Positions 16,447-24,657 of a DNA stretch of 37,875 bases are shown here, piece after piece. This DNA comes from a virus. Numbering within the stretch: the first letter of the stretch is position 1; the number at the start of each line of letters is the position of its first letter. The position numbers were made by a program, and so were the translations under genes. The stretch is from positions 1 through 37,875 of the IMG/VR virus record IMGVR_UViG_3300044995_000332, one strand, 5' to 3'. The notes under the pieces are model-generated. The model saw only the letters and a program-made list of their open reading frames with translations, did not search any database and was not told where the DNA came from.

Positions 16447-16722
16447 TTATCCTTTAATTAAAACATGATCTTGTATTGTTACATCAATATTGTTTGTTCT
16501 TGCATCTCCAATAACTTTTACAGGAACTTGCCAAACAGGATTAGTCTCTCTTTTTGCTTGTAGTTTTTGATATTGCTCCAAATCATTTTGCAATATTTCC
16601 ATAAATGCTGGCGTTAAAAACCTGGTTTTGTATTTAACAAGCAAATAATCTCTATAATGATCAAGTGCCTTTTCAAGATGATAAACGTTGACAACATATT
16701 CTACTTTTTCTTTTTCTGACAT
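16447..16722 (-). CDS. Small hypothetical protein
   Basis: A 91-residue protein starting at MSEKEKVEYVVNVYHLEKA. The start is fixed by GGAG six bases before the ATG; in-frame ATGs upstream lack such a site. The N-terminal two thirds are helical (residues about 10-60) and the C-terminus is a short beta segment (VPVKVIGDARTNNIDVTIQD). No cysteines or motifs. It ends 19 bases before the AT-hook gene and is probably co-transcribed with it. Confidence 0.6.
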   Translation of the reverse strand: MSEKEKVEYVVNVYHLEKALDHYRDYLLVKYKTRFLTPAFMEILQNDLEQYQKLQAKRETNPVWQVPVKVIGDARTNNIDVTIQDHVLIKG

Positions 16723-16735
16723 ATTGAACTCCATA

Positions 16736-16834
16736 TTAAAATCTAATAAAATTTCTGCGTATATCAATTTTTAATAAAACAATTATTGATAAAGCAAAAA
16801 GAAAATTTAATGCTGTAATTAAATCTAAAATCAT
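16736..16834 (-). CDS. Possible 32-residue membrane peptide
   Basis: A short frame encodes MILDLITALNFLFALSIIVL followed by a basic end (about LKIDIRRNFIRF). A single hydrophobic helix plus positively charged tail is typical of very small phage membrane proteins. The stop lies 13 bases upstream of the next start, consistent with an operon. No ribosome binding site is visible before the ATG, so this is uncertain. Confidence 0.35.
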   Translation of the reverse strand: MILDLITALNFLFALSIIVLLKIDIRRNFIRF

Positions 16835-16988
16835 TTTATTTTATCTGATAAAAAAAACAAAACATTTTTGTTATAAGAGTTTAAATATTATTTTCGGAAA
16901 TAACAATAAATTAATAAAAGATAATATATTCAAAATATATTTTATTTTTTGAATTACAATTTACTATTGATAGTTTAAAAACAAATAC

Positions 16989-17246
16989 TTATTTATCAAC
17001 TTTTATTGATTTAAATTTACCTTTTCTAAAAAAAATATTAAAAAATCGTCCGGGACTTTTATCAGAACAAAATTTATCAACTATCTCTTGATCTACTCCA
17101 AAATATTTATATTTTACACCTGTTGTAAAAGAAACAACAAGCTCCATAAGAATTTTATCATATTCAATGCTATAAATTAATTCAGAATTTTCAAAAACTT
17201 TTTTTTGAAACCTTTCAAAATTTAGTATTGATTCTTCATCATTCAT
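16989..17246 (-). CDS. KTSC-domain protein
   Basis: An 85-residue protein. The C-terminal 65 residues match the KTSC domain pattern: SELIYSIEYDKILMELVVSF, then TGVKYKYFGVD, then SPGRFFNIFFRKGKF, corresponding to the family's S-I-x-Y-D, L-V-x-F-x-x-G-x-x-Y-x-Y and S-x-G-x-F/Y-F-N elements. KTSC domains are small, frequent in phages and found next to lysyl-tRNA synthetase or other domains in some bacteria. No biochemical role is firmly established that I know of. The ribosome binding site is weak. A possible A+T-rich hairpin (16928-16954) follows the gene. Confidence 0.65.
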   Translation of the reverse strand: MNDEESILNFERFQKKVFENSELIYSIEYDKILMELVVSFTTGVKYKYFGVDQEIVDKFCSDKSPGRFFNIFFRKGKFKSIKVDK

Positions 17247-17252
17247 GAGTGC

Positions 17253-17426
17253 TTAATATTTTACATTTTTTGCAAGCAAAATTGTTTTATTATCTTCTAG
17301 TACTTTATAAACTTCCGATCCTGCTGGATATTTTAAACGATTTATTCTTATTGCCTTTACTGGGTCCTTAAATTTTCCAACAATTTTATTTTGATATACT
17401 ATTATATATTTAACATTAGTTTCCAT
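17253..17426 (-). CDS. Small hypothetical protein
   Basis: A 57-residue frame from METNVKYIIVYQNKIVGKFK to LLAKNVKY. The composition is protein-like, with alternating strands and turns (KYIIVYQNKIVGKF, SEVYKVLEDNKTILLAKN). It fills the gap between two genes exactly, ending six bases before the KTSC gene start. No strong ribosome binding site. It probably encodes a small beta protein of unknown role. Confidence 0.55.
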   Translation of the reverse strand: METNVKYIIVYQNKIVGKFKDPVKAIRINRLKYPAGSEVYKVLEDNKTILLAKNVKY

Positions 17427-17496
17427 AACACAAGGATAGCAGTTGTTACAACTGTTTTGAAGTGTTAGTAATAACAGTTAATGTTTTTTAAAATTT

Positions 17497-17775
17497 TCAG
17501 TTAGAAACTTTATCATTAGATTCGGTTTCAGTTACTGTTTTTGTTAATTCTTCAACTTGCTTCATTAAACCTTCAACGACATTATTGTGATATTGTACAT
17601 ATTCAGGTGTTAATGTCAAGAACCCTGGTTTTTCTTGACTTTCTTCAAATCTTAATTGACGCATATGATCAACTAAATTTGTTTGAGTTAACATTGCTAA
17701 TTGTATTAATTCTCTAATTTGAAAAATAACAACATCATCTAAACCAAAAAATTTTCTATCTTTTGTTTCTGACAT
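17497..17775 (-). CDS. Small helical hypothetical protein
   Basis: A 92-residue protein with a clear ribosome binding site (AAAGGA, about seven bases before the ATG). It is predicted helical, MSETKDRKFFGLDDVVIFQI onward, with a Gln/Thr-rich middle and an acidic C-terminus. No family recognised. It sits 45 bases downstream of dnaJ on the same strand. Confidence 0.6.
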   Translation of the reverse strand: MSETKDRKFFGLDDVVIFQIRELIQLAMLTQTNLVDHMRQLRFEESQEKPGFLTLTPEYVQYHNNVVEGLMKQVEELTKTVTETESNDKVSN

Positions 17776-17820
17776 TTTTTATTCCTTTTAACAATATTTT
17801 ATATAATTTTGTTTAAGTGT

Positions 17821-18846
17821 CTAAAGTCCAACTGATTTTAAATTTTCAATTGCTTTTAATTGTTCTGAAGTGGGATTTTCCGGAATATATGGTACAATTC
17901 GAATAAACAAATCTGTTCTTTCTTTAGCGTGCGGTGTCACTGGTATTCCTTTACCTTTTAATCGAAGTTCTTTGTTTATTCGTGGAGGAAGTTTAATTGT
18001 AACTGTTCCTTTTTCTAATAAATCAACAACAAACTTATCATTTCCAAGTACAATATCAGAATATTTAACTTTTAATGTTTTAATAACATTTTTTTCATTA
18101 TCAAATTTTATATCTTGAGGAATATCGAGATCAACTTTAAAAACAGCTTTTGTTTTTGATTTAAGTTCATCATTAAACACTGTTACTTCAACTAAACCTC
18201 CCATAAATCCTGGTGGGATTCTAACTTGCACTTCTTGTTCTTTTTCTATAAATCCAACTCCATTGCATTCTTCACAAATAGGATATTTTTTCTTCATTCC
18301 AAAACAAGTTGTACAAGTTGTATTAACAAACATTCTTTCACTAAATTTTTTGAAAATAATACCTTTTCCATTGCATGTGGGACAATCACCTTCTGGTTTT
18401 TGTAAATTTTTTCCAGAGCAAGAACAGGTTTTACAACCAAATTTTAATTTTGTCTTAAGTGTTCTTATGCAACCTTCTACAATTTCCCTTATTGTTATTG
18501 TAAAAAAACCATCAATATTATTTTTGTTTTGATTTCGAAAATCAAAATCTGGAATTGTTCCAAAAAAATTTCGGAACATTGATATTAACATTTCCTCAGT
18601 TGGGATTGCATCTTGATCAAACCCCGAAGGAAATCCATTAAGCTCCATATCATATTGAGCCTTTTTTTCTGGATCTGAAAGCACTTGATAAGCTTCGTTT
18701 ATTTTTTTAAACTTTTCTTCAGCACTCGAATTACCAGGATTTCTATCTGGATGATATTCAAATGCTAATTTTTTAAATGCGGTTTTAATTTGTTCTTGGT
18801 TGGCGTTTTTATCAATACCTAAAATTTCATAATAATTTTCATTCAT
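17821..18846 (-). CDS. dnaJ: DnaJ-type co-chaperone (Hsp40)
   Basis: A 341-residue protein with full DnaJ architecture. The J domain (1-70) has HPD at 32-34 (YHPDRNPG) and the [13 protein letters not shown] helix. A short linker follows, then a zinc-binding region with four CxxC pairs (CKTC, CPTC, CTTC, CEEC). Two of the pairs deviate from the usual CxxCxGxG. The C-terminal substrate-binding beta domains end the protein (about 205-325). DnaJ stimulates DnaK ATPase and delivers clients. No DnaK is encoded here, so the host's is presumably used, perhaps for replication or capsid folding. The Gly/Phe linker is short. Its ATG overlaps the stop of the upstream 70-residue gene by four bases. Confidence 0.92.
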   Translation of the reverse strand: MNENYYEILGIDKNANQEQIKTAFKKLAFEYHPDRNPGNSSAEEKFKKINEAYQVLSDPEKKAQYDMELNGFPSGFDQDAIPTEEMLISMFRNFFGTIPDFDFRNQNKNNIDGFFTITIREIVEGCIRTLKTKLKFGCKTCSCSGKNLQKPEGDCPTCNGKGIIFKKFSERMFVNTTCTTCFGMKKKYPICEECNGVGFIEKEQEVQVRIPPGFMGGLVEVTVFNDELKSKTKAVFKVDLDIPQDIKFDNEKNVIKTLKVKYSDIVLGNDKFVVDLLEKGTVTIKLPPRINKELRLKGKGIPVTPHAKERTDLFIRIVPYIPENPTSEQLKAIENLKSVGL

Positions 18847-19055
18847 GGCTCTTTATTTTTTTCTTTCCATTTAACTAATGCATTATGTAATTCTGCCAAT
18901 TCTTCAACAGTCCAACCTACTTCTTGGAAAGCCACATTTGGAACTTTCTCTAAATATAATTCTGCTCTGCGCTGATGGTTATGATATAACACAATACGCG
19001 CTTTTATAACCCATCCACCGCGCATTCCTAAAACTTCTTCTTTTATTATTTTCAT
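18843..19055 (-). CDS. Small hypothetical protein coupled to dnaJ
   Basis: A 70-residue protein: beta-strands ([20 protein letters not shown]) followed by a C-terminal helix ([19 protein letters not shown]). It starts at the ATG after CGAGA and ends in a four-base overlap with dnaJ, so the two are translationally coupled. No family recognised. Confidence 0.6.
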   Translation of the reverse strand: MKIIKEEVLGMRGGWVIKARIVLYHNHQRRAELYLEKVPNVAFQEVGWTVEELAELHNALVKWKEKNKEP

Positions 19056-19109
19056 TTTTCAATTCTCGTTTGTAAATTTTATTCAATAATAAAAAATAGA
19101 AATAAATAT

Positions 19110-19424
19110 TTATTTACTTAATTTTTGCTTTTTTCTTTTTATTTCTCTAGTTTTCTTTTCTCCAAGTAACGCATAACCGGCCAAATCAACATAAGGACTT
19201 TCTCCGAATGCATCTTTTTTATTTGCAATTCTCATTAATTTGTCAAATATTCGAACAATACAGAGCATATCTGCATATTGTTCTGTAGTGATTCCATTTG
19301 GAAATAAAATTTTTAAAAAATCTTCTGCTTTATCAAAAGCATTTCCATAAGCTTTATTTTTTTCATTTAAAATTACTACTAGTTCTTTAGCTATTTGACT
19401 AAATTCATTAACCTTCATTGCCAT
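19110..19424 (-). CDS. Nmad1/DUF1599-like protein
   Basis: A protein of about 104 residues; the start is taken at MAMKVNEFSQIA, and MKVNEF two codons later is equally possible because neither has a clear ribosome binding site. It shows the conserved pattern of the DUF1599 / nucleotide-modification-associated domain 1: KNKAYGNAF, then IVRIFDKLMRIAN, then a C-terminal DLAGYALL. These helical proteins are found in phage and bacterial genomes near nucleotide metabolism or DNA-modification genes and are related in shape to MazG-type proteins. It lies next to DHFR, which fits. Its substrate is unknown. Confidence 0.65.
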   Translation of the reverse strand: MAMKVNEFSQIAKELVVILNEKNKAYGNAFDKAEDFLKILFPNGITTEQYADMLCIVRIFDKLMRIANKKDAFGESPYVDLAGYALLGEKKTREIKRKKQKLSK

Positions 19425-19463
19425 AAAACAATCATAACAAAACAATATTTTTTTTTAAAGTCA

Positions 19464-20021
19464 TTAATCTTTTATAAAATAAAAAGTTGAATATTTTAAA
19501 GGTTTTTTTTCAGAATCATCTATGAGATAAGAATTAGGATCTATTTTTTCTTTAACATTTTGTTTTACAAGTAACCAATTTTGAAAATCAATTTCTGGAA
19601 AATATGCATCGCCATTTATTTTAACATGCACAATTGTCCATAATATTTTATAAACAATTCCCAAATCTAAAGATTTTTCATATATTTTTGATCCTCCTAA
19701 AATGCAAGTTTCATTATATTTTTCAGGTAATTTTTTTAAAAAAGGTACAAATTCGAAATATTCTTCAAAACTACGAAAAAATATTAAATTATCCATTTTA
19801 TATTTTTCATTAAATTCAGCGGCTTGACTTGTTATAACTACATTATAACGACCTGAAAGGGGTTTCCTAATTGATTCAAATGTTTTTCTACCCATCAGCA
19901 CTATTTTGCCCATTGTATAAGATTTAAGTGCCGACATGTCTTCTGGTAATTTCCAAGGCAGTTTATTATCTTTCCCAATTACTCTATTTTCTGAACTTGC
20001 CACAATTATTGTATAAATCAT
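19464..20021 (-). CDS. folA: Dihydrofolate reductase
   Basis: A 185-residue DHFR, which reduces dihydrofolate to tetrahydrofolate with NADPH, supporting thymidylate synthesis. It begins MIYTIIVASSENRVIGKDNK, followed by LPWKLPEDM with the active-site acidic residue and MGRKTFESI for NADPH binding. The middle cofactor motif ILGGSKIY (about 108-115) and the C-terminal strand (YSTFYFI) are also typical. Slightly longer than E. coli DHFR (159). Its start follows a strong terminator by about 12 bases, so it probably has its own promoter or depends on readthrough. No thymidylate synthase is visible in the window. Confidence 0.93.
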   Translation of the reverse strand: MIYTIIVASSENRVIGKDNKLPWKLPEDMSALKSYTMGKIVLMGRKTFESIRKPLSGRYNVVITSQAAEFNEKYKMDNLIFFRSFEEYFEFVPFLKKLPEKYNETCILGGSKIYEKSLDLGIVYKILWTIVHVKINGDAYFPEIDFQNWLLVKQNVKEKIDPNSYLIDDSEKKPLKYSTFYFIKD

Positions 20022-20032
20022 TTTTTAACCCA

Positions 20033-20066
20033 TAAAAAAAGGATACAACTATTAAGTTGTATCCTT
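20033..20066 (-). terminator. Intrinsic terminator after nrdJ
   Basis: A perfect 12-bp stem (AAGGATACAACT with AGTTGTATCCTT) around a 4-base loop is followed on the minus strand by seven T's. It lies 26 bases after the ribonucleotide reductase stop codon. This is the clearest terminator in the window. Confidence 0.85.
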
Positions 20067-20091
20067 ATATATTTTATTATTTTAATTTATA

Positions 20092-23000
20092 TTATAAACA
20101 TTTTGAATCGCCACAATTTAGACAAGTTACACATCCTTGTTGAAAAGCTAGATTTGTTGATTCGCAAACATCACATTTTTTCTTTGTTGGTTTTGTACCA
20201 TCCTTGATATAATTTTTAAGAACTCTTATCATTGCTTTCGAGAAAGAAAAAAGATCAGATTCTTTATCAGAACCTTTTATTAATTGTTCAACAACATATT
20301 GGACAGGAGTACCATGTCTTAATGCCAAAGACAAAATTCTGGAAAATGCTGAATTTGTTTCATTTTGGAAAATGTTTCCAATATCTTTAATTATAACTTC
20401 ATCTTCTGGATTTTGATAATCATAATGGAAATCATATCTGGATTTCCCAGATGAATTTGTGTTTTTAACAATTTTTCCTTTTTTCACTCTTTTTGGAAGA
20501 TTAATGTGATTAGAAAGACCGCCCATAATTTCATATGGTTTGCCTTCAAGCAATGAAACAAATATAACCCATTTTTCACCACCGATTGTATGGTGATAAA
20601 CATCACATTCAAGTTCGGCTGGTCTTTTTGGTGCATCACGTTCAATTATGCCAACATTTTTTTGTTTTTCAGATTTATCTGATACAAGAACGCCACTTCT
20701 ACAATTTTCACGATATACAGTAACACCCTTACAGCCAGATTCCCAACCAGTCATATAAATTTGTTTTGTAATTTCTATTGGAGTATCTTCTGGGATATTT
20801 GTAGTGTTTGAAATACTATGATCAATCCATTTTTGTGCTGCTGCCTGCATTTTAATCTTTGCTACCCAATCTACATCGTTAGATGTGGATTTGTAATATG
20901 GAGAAATTTTTATTAATTCTTCAATTTTTTCATTTGTAACATTAGACAAGTCTATACCATTAACGTTTGCCCAATCCACAAATCCTTTATGAAAAACTCT
21001 GTATTCTTGCCATTTATCTCCAACATTATCAACAAAGTCAACTCTTGCTTGTTCGTCATTTTGATTTATCTTTTTCCTTCTTTTGTAAGAAATAAGAAAT
21101 ACCGGTTCAATACCTGATGTTGTTTGAGTACAAATTGAAACAGAACCAGCCGGAGCTGTTGTTAAGTTTGCAATATTTCTCCTACCATATTTAAGATACT
21201 CTTGATAAAGCTTTGGATCAGCATCCCAAATTCTCTTCAAAAACAAGTTGTCTTTTTCCAATTTAAAAGAAAAAGCAGGAAATGGTCCTCTTTCTTCTGC
21301 CAATTTTATAGATTCAGCATAAGAGGCTAAACACAAAGTACGATATACATGTTCAACAAAACGGATGGATTCTTCTGATCCATAAGTCATTCCCATCGCA
21401 GCAACCATATCTCCAATTCCAGTTACACCAAGCCCAGTTCTTCTTCCTTGTACACAAGCTTTTCTTATATTTAACCATAGATTTTTTTCTATATTTTTAA
21501 CATGATCAGGTTCTGGATCTTTTTCTATTTTTTGTAGGATGCGATCTACACATTCGATTTCTAAATCTACAATATCATCCATTAATCTTTGGGCTAATTT
21601 AGCCACTTCTTCGAATAATACCCAATCAAAATAAGCATTTTTTGTAAAAGGATTATTTACAAAACTATATGTGTTTACTAACAACAATCTACAACTATCA
21701 TATGCTGAAAGAGTTATTTCACCGCAATTTTTAATGCAAATACCAGAAGATGTAATGCAATTTTCATCTTTTTGTTTTGTAATTACATGATAATTATGAT
21801 TATCGTCAACAGTAATGTTGTAAACATCTTCATATCCCATAAATTCAATTGAAGAAACCTTCATTTCAGGAAATGATTCAATCTCTTCTTTTGTTGTAAC
21901 AACCTGCCGATAACCATTGTTGTTGTAGCTGTAAAATGGAAAAATAGAATCACCTACTTGCAAATCTTTTAACTGTTTATATTCAAGAGTTTTTAACAGA
22001 ATTTTATGATCTGGAGTTGCGACTAAAACACTTCCATCATTAAGAGTTAGTTTGAAAACTTCTTTTTTATTGCCGGTTTTACGAGGATTACGACCCAATT
22101 TAATTTCAACTTCACCTGTTTCAAGGTTGGTGGAGTAAACAGGGACATCTTTTCCTTCATTGGCAAGTTGCTCAATTGTAACAGCATTTCTACCGTCAGC
22201 AACTGCAATAAGTGTTGAACCAACAATGCAAGGATTTGTAGAAATAGATTTAAATTCTGGATATGAAGTAGTTGGACAATAATCTAAAATATTATCCCAA
22301 AACAATAATCCTGGCTCTGCCGAATTATGTGCAGCACTAATAATTTCATCCCATAGTTCAGCCGCATCTACATATTCTTGATATTTTGGATTTTCTTTTT
22401 CATCCACAGGAAATCTTAATTGGACCTTTTCTTTATTCTTAACAGCTCTCATAAATTCATTAGAGATACGAATAGAAATATTGGCACCAGTAACCTTTTT
22501 CAAATCTCTCTTAATGTTTATAAATGTTCTTATTTCTGGATGATGTACTGAAATTGTTAACATTAAAGCGCCTCTACGACCATTTTGAGCCGTTCGGCGA
22601 CATGTATCTGAGAAATCTTCCATAAATACTTCAATGCCATCAGTCGTTCCTGCGGCATTTGTAGTTTTCATACCTTTTGGACGTAATGTAGAAATATCGA
22701 AACCTACGCCGCCTCTACGTTTCATAATTTCAGCTTCTTCAGCGGCTGTGTATTTAATCCCTGACATTGAATCAAACGGACTTGGAATAACAAAACAATT
22801 GCTTATTGACATTATTTGAAAAGGATTGCCAATTCCAGCCATAGGGCTACCTTGTGGAACAATATATTTAAAATTGTTTAAATATTTTAATATTCTTTCT
22901 TCACTAACTGGGTTAGGATATTTTTGTTCTATTCTTGCAAATTCTTTTGCAAGACGTTTGTGCATATAAGATGGATCTGGTTCTAAAATATCACCATCAG

Positions 23001-23100
23001 GAGTTTTAAGTGCATATTTTCCTAAATAAACAGTCGCTGCCAAATTATCATTGTTAAAATATTTTAATGACTGTTCTAAAGCTTCATTATATGTTACCAT
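20092..23100 (-). CDS. nrdJ: Class II (B12-dependent) ribonucleotide reductase, interrupted by an intein
   Basis: A 1002-residue precursor; about 834 residues after intein removal. It reduces ribonucleotides to deoxyribonucleotides using adenosylcobalamin. It shows SNCF (redox C102), RRGGVGFD, the split catalytic motif NP/CGE (N289-P290 and C459-G460-E461), TAPAGSVS, SGIEPVF, and a TSCPD-like region (about 835-945). A C-terminal cysteine-rich tail (CDVC...CVTC, CLNC, DSKC) probably re-reduces the active site. No R2-type partner gene is present, which agrees with class II. A mini-intein occupies residues 291-458. AAGGAG lies just before the ATG. It is preceded by the helicase gene and followed by a strong terminator. 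Confidence 0.93.
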   Translation of the reverse strand: MVTYNEALEQSLKYFNNDNLAATVYLGKYALKTPDGDILEPDPSYMHKRLAKEFARIEQKYPNPVSEERILKYLNNFKYIVPQGSPMAGIGNPFQIMSISNCFVIPSPFDSMSGIKYTAAEEAEIMKRRGGVGFDISTLRPKGMKTTNAAGTTDGIEVFMEDFSDTCRRTAQNGRRGALMLTISVHHPEIRTFINIKRDLKKVTGANISIRISNEFMRAVKNKEKVQLRFPVDEKENPKYQEYVDAAELWDEIISAAHNSAEPGLLFWDNILDYCPTTSYPEFKSISTNPCIVGSTLIAVADGRNAVTIEQLANEGKDVPVYSTNLETGEVEIKLGRNPRKTGNKKEVFKLTLNDGSVLVATPDHKILLKTLEYKQLKDLQVGDSIFPFYSYNNNGYRQVVTTKEEIESFPEMKVSSIEFMGYEDVYNITVDDNHNYHVITKQKDENCITSSGICIKNCGEITLSAYDSCRLLLVNTYSFVNNPFTKNAYFDWVLFEEVAKLAQRLMDDIVDLEIECVDRILQKIEKDPEPDHVKNIEKNLWLNIRKACVQGRRTGLGVTGIGDMVAAMGMTYGSEESIRFVEHVYRTLCLASYAESIKLAEERGPFPAFSFKLEKDNLFLKRIWDADPKLYQEYLKYGRRNIANLTTAPAGSVSICTQTTSGIEPVFLISYKRRKKINQNDEQARVDFVDNVGDKWQEYRVFHKGFVDWANVNGIDLSNVTNEKIEELIKISPYYKSTSNDVDWVAKIKMQAAAQKWIDHSISNTTNIPEDTPIEITKQIYMTGWESGCKGVTVYRENCRSGVLVSDKSEKQKNVGIIERDAPKRPAELECDVYHHTIGGEKWVIFVSLLEGKPYEIMGGLSNHINLPKRVKKGKIVKNTNSSGKSRYDFHYDYQNPEDEVIIKDIGNIFQNETNSAFSRILSLALRHGTPVQYVVEQLIKGSDKESDLFSFSKAMIRVLKNYIKDGTKPTKKKCDVCESTNLAFQQGCVTCLNCGDSKCL
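21727..22230 (-). other. Mini-intein in nrdJ (168 residues, no homing endonuclease)
   Basis: It begins with C291 in CIVGSTLIAVADG (block A) and has block B VLVATPDHKIL (T362, H365). Block F YNITVDDNHNYHV (about 427-439) follows, and it ends GICIKN with terminal N458. The next residue, C459, is the catalytic cysteine of the extein and the +1 nucleophile. The penultimate residue is Lys rather than the usual His. At 168 residues there is no room for a LAGLIDADG or HNH endonuclease. Only a spliced product could be active. Confidence 0.93.
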
Positions 23101-23133
23101 TTTTATCTCCTTTTGTTACATAAATGAATAATG

Positions 23134-24570
23134 TTATATATTTTCTATACCGTTAATTTTTGAAAAAAGATTTTTTCTTTTTGAAATTGATTTTTTAAAG
23201 GAATTTAAAACTTCAGTTTTTGCTAATTGTTGAGCATCTTCTAAAGACATTTCACTATTTTCATCGGGATTGTTTATAATGGTTAATTTTGAACGAGATG
23301 TATCAAGATGGATATTGAATTGAACGCCATCTATTCCAAGCCTGCTTTTTGCTACAAACAAAGTACCATAACCAGTTGACTTAATAGCACTTTGCCTTTG
23401 TAATCCAAGAACAAAGTCGGCTTCACTTGCTTGTCCGTATGATTCCGCCATGTTTGTCGTATCTACAATTTCAGCTTTTGCTCCTTCTTTATTGGATTGC
23501 AAAGCTGTCCATATTGGTACATTTAACTCTTGGGCAAGATTTCTTATTTCCTGAATAACTGCTTGCATTTCTAATCTTGGTAAATCATATTTTTCAGTTG
23601 AACGAATAATTCCAGCATAATCAATAATAATCATATCTGGTTTTACACCTTTTAAAGACATTTTTTCAACATGAGAACGAATAGTATTAACAGTTATTTT
23701 TCTTGTTGGAAATTCTTTAATTATAAGTTTACCAATTTTTTCTTTATTTTCTTCAAGATATGCTCTTATTTCTTCTTTATGTTCCGGACAATCTGTAGAA
23801 GGAATTCCTGTTAATCTACTATCAAATCTAATTCCAATAAGTCTTTCTTTTAACTCCATTGAGTAATAAAACACATTTTTTCTTACAAGAAGCGCTCCAC
23901 AACCAAATTCTACAAGACAATGACTTTTGCCAACACCTGTTGGAGCAACAACAATACCCAATTCACCATTTCCAAGTCCACCATTCATGATTTTCTTTTC
24001 ATCAAGCTGCGGAATTCCTGTTGGTATTGGGTTTCTATATGTCATAGAATATCTTGCATCAATATCTTCATTATATTCATGACCAACATTAGTTGTCATA
24101 CCAGCAGCTATTGCATTTTTCATTAATTCCACAACAGATTCATATTTGTCGGTCATAATTAATTCTGAGCCTTTTAACAAAGCTTTTTTAAGCATTTGTT
24201 GTTTACAAAAGGTAAATGCTTTTTCCTTTACCCAAGGTAAATCACTTAAATCTTCTCTTTTTTTAATTGAATTAAGAATAAACAACATTCTTTCTCTTAA
24301 AACAGTATCATTTGCATTTGAATATTCATCTTTGATTATAGTTTCAAAAAGATCAAAAGTTGGAAAATCTTTATATTTTTTAAAATATTGAATATATGTT
24401 TTTGCCATTATTTTTAATGGAACATAATCAAAACATTCATCAACATCAAATACTTCAATAAATGAAGTGGCCCATTGTTTATCATCCATAAGGGCTTGCA
24501 TTACTTTTTCTTGAAATTTTTTACCTAATTGAGTAAATCCTTTTTCTTCTTTTTCTGTTTTTTCTAACAT
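23134..24570 (-). CDS. DnaB/gp41-type replicative helicase
   Basis: A 478-residue protein with a DnaB-like N-terminal helical domain and a RecA-like motor. Walker A is APTGVGKS (209-216) and Walker B is PDMIIIDYAG (311-320). The downstream motifs TALQSNKEG and DFVLGLQR are present. It matches the hexameric helicases of the DnaB / T4 gp41 / T7 gp4 group that unwind the fork 5'-3'. No primase domain is fused and no separate primase is visible here. AAGGG precedes the ATG. It is followed by nrdJ after 33 bases and is probably co-transcribed with it and with the exonuclease gene upstream. Confidence 0.88.
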   Translation of the reverse strand: MLEKTEKEEKGFTQLGKKFQEKVMQALMDDKQWATSFIEVFDVDECFDYVPLKIMAKTYIQYFKKYKDFPTFDLFETIIKDEYSNANDTVLRERMLFILNSIKKREDLSDLPWVKEKAFTFCKQQMLKKALLKGSELIMTDKYESVVELMKNAIAAGMTTNVGHEYNEDIDARYSMTYRNPIPTGIPQLDEKKIMNGGLGNGELGIVVAPTGVGKSHCLVEFGCGALLVRKNVFYYSMELKERLIGIRFDSRLTGIPSTDCPEHKEEIRAYLEENKEKIGKLIIKEFPTRKITVNTIRSHVEKMSLKGVKPDMIIIDYAGIIRSTEKYDLPRLEMQAVIQEIRNLAQELNVPIWTALQSNKEGAKAEIVDTTNMAESYGQASEADFVLGLQRQSAIKSTGYGTLFVAKSRLGIDGVQFNIHLDTSRSKLTIINNPDENSEMSLEDAQQLAKTEVLNSFKKSISKRKNLFSKINGIENI

Positions 24571-24657
24571 AAAAATACCCTTGTTCTAATTGATAAGTTT
24601 ATCGTAACAATTTAAGTTATTAATATCATTTCAAGACAATTAATGTTTGTTGCTTAA

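Noticed and set aside
21727-22230. Possible homing endonuclease within nrdJ
   Set aside because: The inserted segment is only 168 residues and goes directly from block B to block F with a short linker, leaving no endonuclease domain.
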